NCBI GenBank assembly: GCA_014549065.1
Contig: JACDOX010000227.1
Span: 64,644 to 128,643, forward strand
Reading direction: 5' to 3'
Source of the DNA: Cardinalis cardinalis
Lineage: Eukaryota; Chordata; Aves; Passeriformes; Cardinalidae
Length of the DNA stretch: 64,000 bases
The translations under genes were made by a program, and so were the position numbers. This document shows positions 62,881 to 64,000 of this stretch, one piece after another (position 1 is the stretch's first letter; the number at the start of each line of letters is the position of its first letter). The notes below the pieces were generated by a model, which was not told the origin of the DNA, searched no databases, and saw only the letters and a list, made by a program, of their open reading frames with translations.

Positions 62881-63507
62881 TTCAATTTACCAAGCGTGGC
62901 GGTGGTCTTTGAGGAAATGTTTGGAGTTTTTAGCCATGCCATGTGCAGGCTCTGCCAGGATGGGTCAATGCCTGCCGTGGATGAAGGGTTGTTGTCTGAG
63001 CTGGCTCTGCAGGAAATCGAAACAGGAGGAGCTCCCATTTCAACTGGCAGCAGGCAGNNGTTAAAGGGAAAAAGCAAAAGTATGGATACACGTGTTTAAT
63101 ATCTCTATACCACGTTTATGGAGAGTTCTCTCACTTCTGGGTCCTTTTTACAAGTATCCAAGTGAGAAACACTTGAATTCAGCTTTTACTGTCATCCAAA
63201 AGTTTTTCAAGGCTGTGAAGAGACCATTTTTGTGATGCATGTGTACATAAACCACACTGACTAAAAGAAGAGAAAGAATTAGGTCACTGATGTACTTTTA
63301 GAGTTCACTTTTGCTGGGAATATGTCTGTTTCACTCTTTTGAATGTGAGGGTAATAGATAGTCCAGAGACATCAGTGCTTTTTGATGGTAACTTAAGGCA
63401 ATTTAATGGTTATCTGTCAACAAAAGGGAGAGGTGAAGNCAGGATTTTTACTGCTTTTCCCAGCAAAAATAAACATCTGGAATGGGGAGCCCAGTTACTG
63501 TGTGCCT

Positions 63508-63531
63508 GACAGACAGACAGACACACACACA
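63508..63531. repeat. (GACA)n / (CA)n simple repeat
   Basis: Three GACA units run into about five CA units. Confidence 0.9.
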
Positions 63532-63721
63532 ACCCACCCCAAAACTGCCACTTTGGCTCCCTAACTCCCCAGTTTCAGGATCAGCAATTCCCACCAGGCT
63601 GGGAAGAGGCTGANTGGAACAGAAGGGGTGGAGGGTTATGAGAATAAAGTTTTTCGTTATATCTAATTGCTTTTATGTTAAGAAAATGTAAATAATACAA
63701 CCACTGGCATTACATGGATTT

Positions 63722-63825
63722 CTTCATTTGTATTTTTTTTCTCTTTTTCTCTCTCCCTTCCCTTCCTTCCTCTTCCCATTCCCTGTCCCTGCCTCCCTCC
63801 CCACTCCTGACACCTTTTTGCACAG
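63722..63825 (+). promoter_or_regulatory. Polypyrimidine tract and 3' splice site of the EDIL3 microexon
   Basis: About 100 nt of almost uninterrupted C and T run into the acceptor, with several CTCT, TCTTC and CTTCC motifs of the kind bound by polypyrimidine-tract-binding proteins. The tract ends in CACAG at 63825. Its length is far beyond what a constitutive acceptor needs. Control by PTBP-type proteins is inference. Confidence 0.7.
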
Positions 63826-63855
63826 CCTCCATTGAAGAGGACCCAACTTCAGCAG
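63826..63855 (+). CDS. EDIL3: EDIL3 30-nt microexon (linker between EGF1 and EGF2)
   Basis: This exon is only 30 nt, phase 1/1. Joined to the exon ending at 34456 it reads on from VEV as A-SIEEDPTSA-G. Human EDIL3 has ASDEEEPTSAG at exactly this point, from memory. The acceptor is TTTGCACAG before 63826 and the donor is GTATGA from 63856. The peptide is a short acidic, Ser/Thr/Pro-containing linker before the RGD-bearing second EGF repeat. Because its length is divisible by three, skipping it keeps the frame. A human isoform lacking about ten residues here is known to me, so I infer a cassette exon. Its size and the long upstream polypyrimidine tract fit regulated inclusion. It is too short to recognise without the flanking gene context, but the match in sequence, phase and position makes the call firm. 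Confidence 0.93.
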
Positions 63856-64000
63856 GTATGAATNATTTACATCACATCTGCATTGTGGCAAACATTTCTT
63901 GAGAGCTGCCTTTACTAAAATCATTTTAGCNTGTTTCATTTTGTGTGTAACTTGGCAAATAGCACAGCTGGGATCTATCCTCTCCTGTTTGTTCCCCCCT
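63856..64000 (+). other. EDIL3: EDIL3 intron 3, first 145 bases
   Basis: The intron begins with the donor GTATGA. There is no further exon before the window ends. Confidence 0.85.

Larger units (their letters stand above)
56187..63721. other. Unique intronic sequence apart from the listed repeats
   Basis: No exon is recognised before the microexon at 63826. G/T-rich blocks lie at 60742 and 62037, an A24 tract at 62857 and a short GACA/CA repeat at 63508. Confidence 0.55.
34457..63825 (+). other. EDIL3: EDIL3 intron 2 (29.4 kb, complete)
   Basis: This intron is bounded by GTAAGTG on the left and CACAG on the right. Both flanking exons are phase 1, so splicing is in frame. It holds CR1 fragments, two LTRs in opposite orientation, microsatellites and long AT-rich unique stretches. 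Confidence 0.88.

Noticed and set aside
1..64000. CRISPR arrays, operons, tRNA or rRNA genes
   Set aside because: None is visible. The sequence is vertebrate intronic DNA.

Overview
This is vertebrate nuclear DNA, almost certainly avian and probably passerine. It is AT-rich and intronic, with many CR1 LINE 3' fragments and solo endogenous-retrovirus LTRs of types I know from songbirds. I see no SINEs, no bacterial-style operons and no long credible ORF. Single N bases are scattered throughout.

The only gene I can support is EDIL3 (Del-1, EGF-like repeats and discoidin I-like domains 3) on the + strand. Two of its exons lie in the window. A 129-nt exon at 34328-34456 encodes the complete first EGF-like domain. 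A 30-nt microexon at 63826-63855 encodes the short acidic linker that precedes EGF2. Both are phase 1/1 with canonical AG/GT borders, and they join in frame. The signal-peptide exon must lie upstream of the window, and the remaining EGF and discoidin exons downstream.

Layout: 1-34327 is the distal part of intron 1. It contains a CR1 split by an LTR (6140-7303), CR1 pieces at 10407 and 17823, A/C- and G/T-rich blocks at 14241, 18891, 20088-20520 and 32359, and a CR1 fragment carrying a CTGTCC minisatellite (24541-25684). Intron 2 is 34457-63825 (29.4 kb). It contains CR1 remnants at 39835, 41207-42340 (with an LTR inserted), 46756, 52085 and 55341, a second solo LTR of the same family on the opposite strand (50427-50870), an (ATT)n array and long homopolymers. 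Intron 3 begins at 63856.

I found no new biological system. The items most worth checking are the microexon with its roughly 100-nt polypyrimidine tract, a bird-side change that creates an O-glucose consensus in EGF1, a near-perfect 51-nt hairpin at 29059-29109, a kappaB-like tandem cluster at 11253-11370, and an 8-CpG patch upstream of a polyadenylated-looking segment at 55773-56181.
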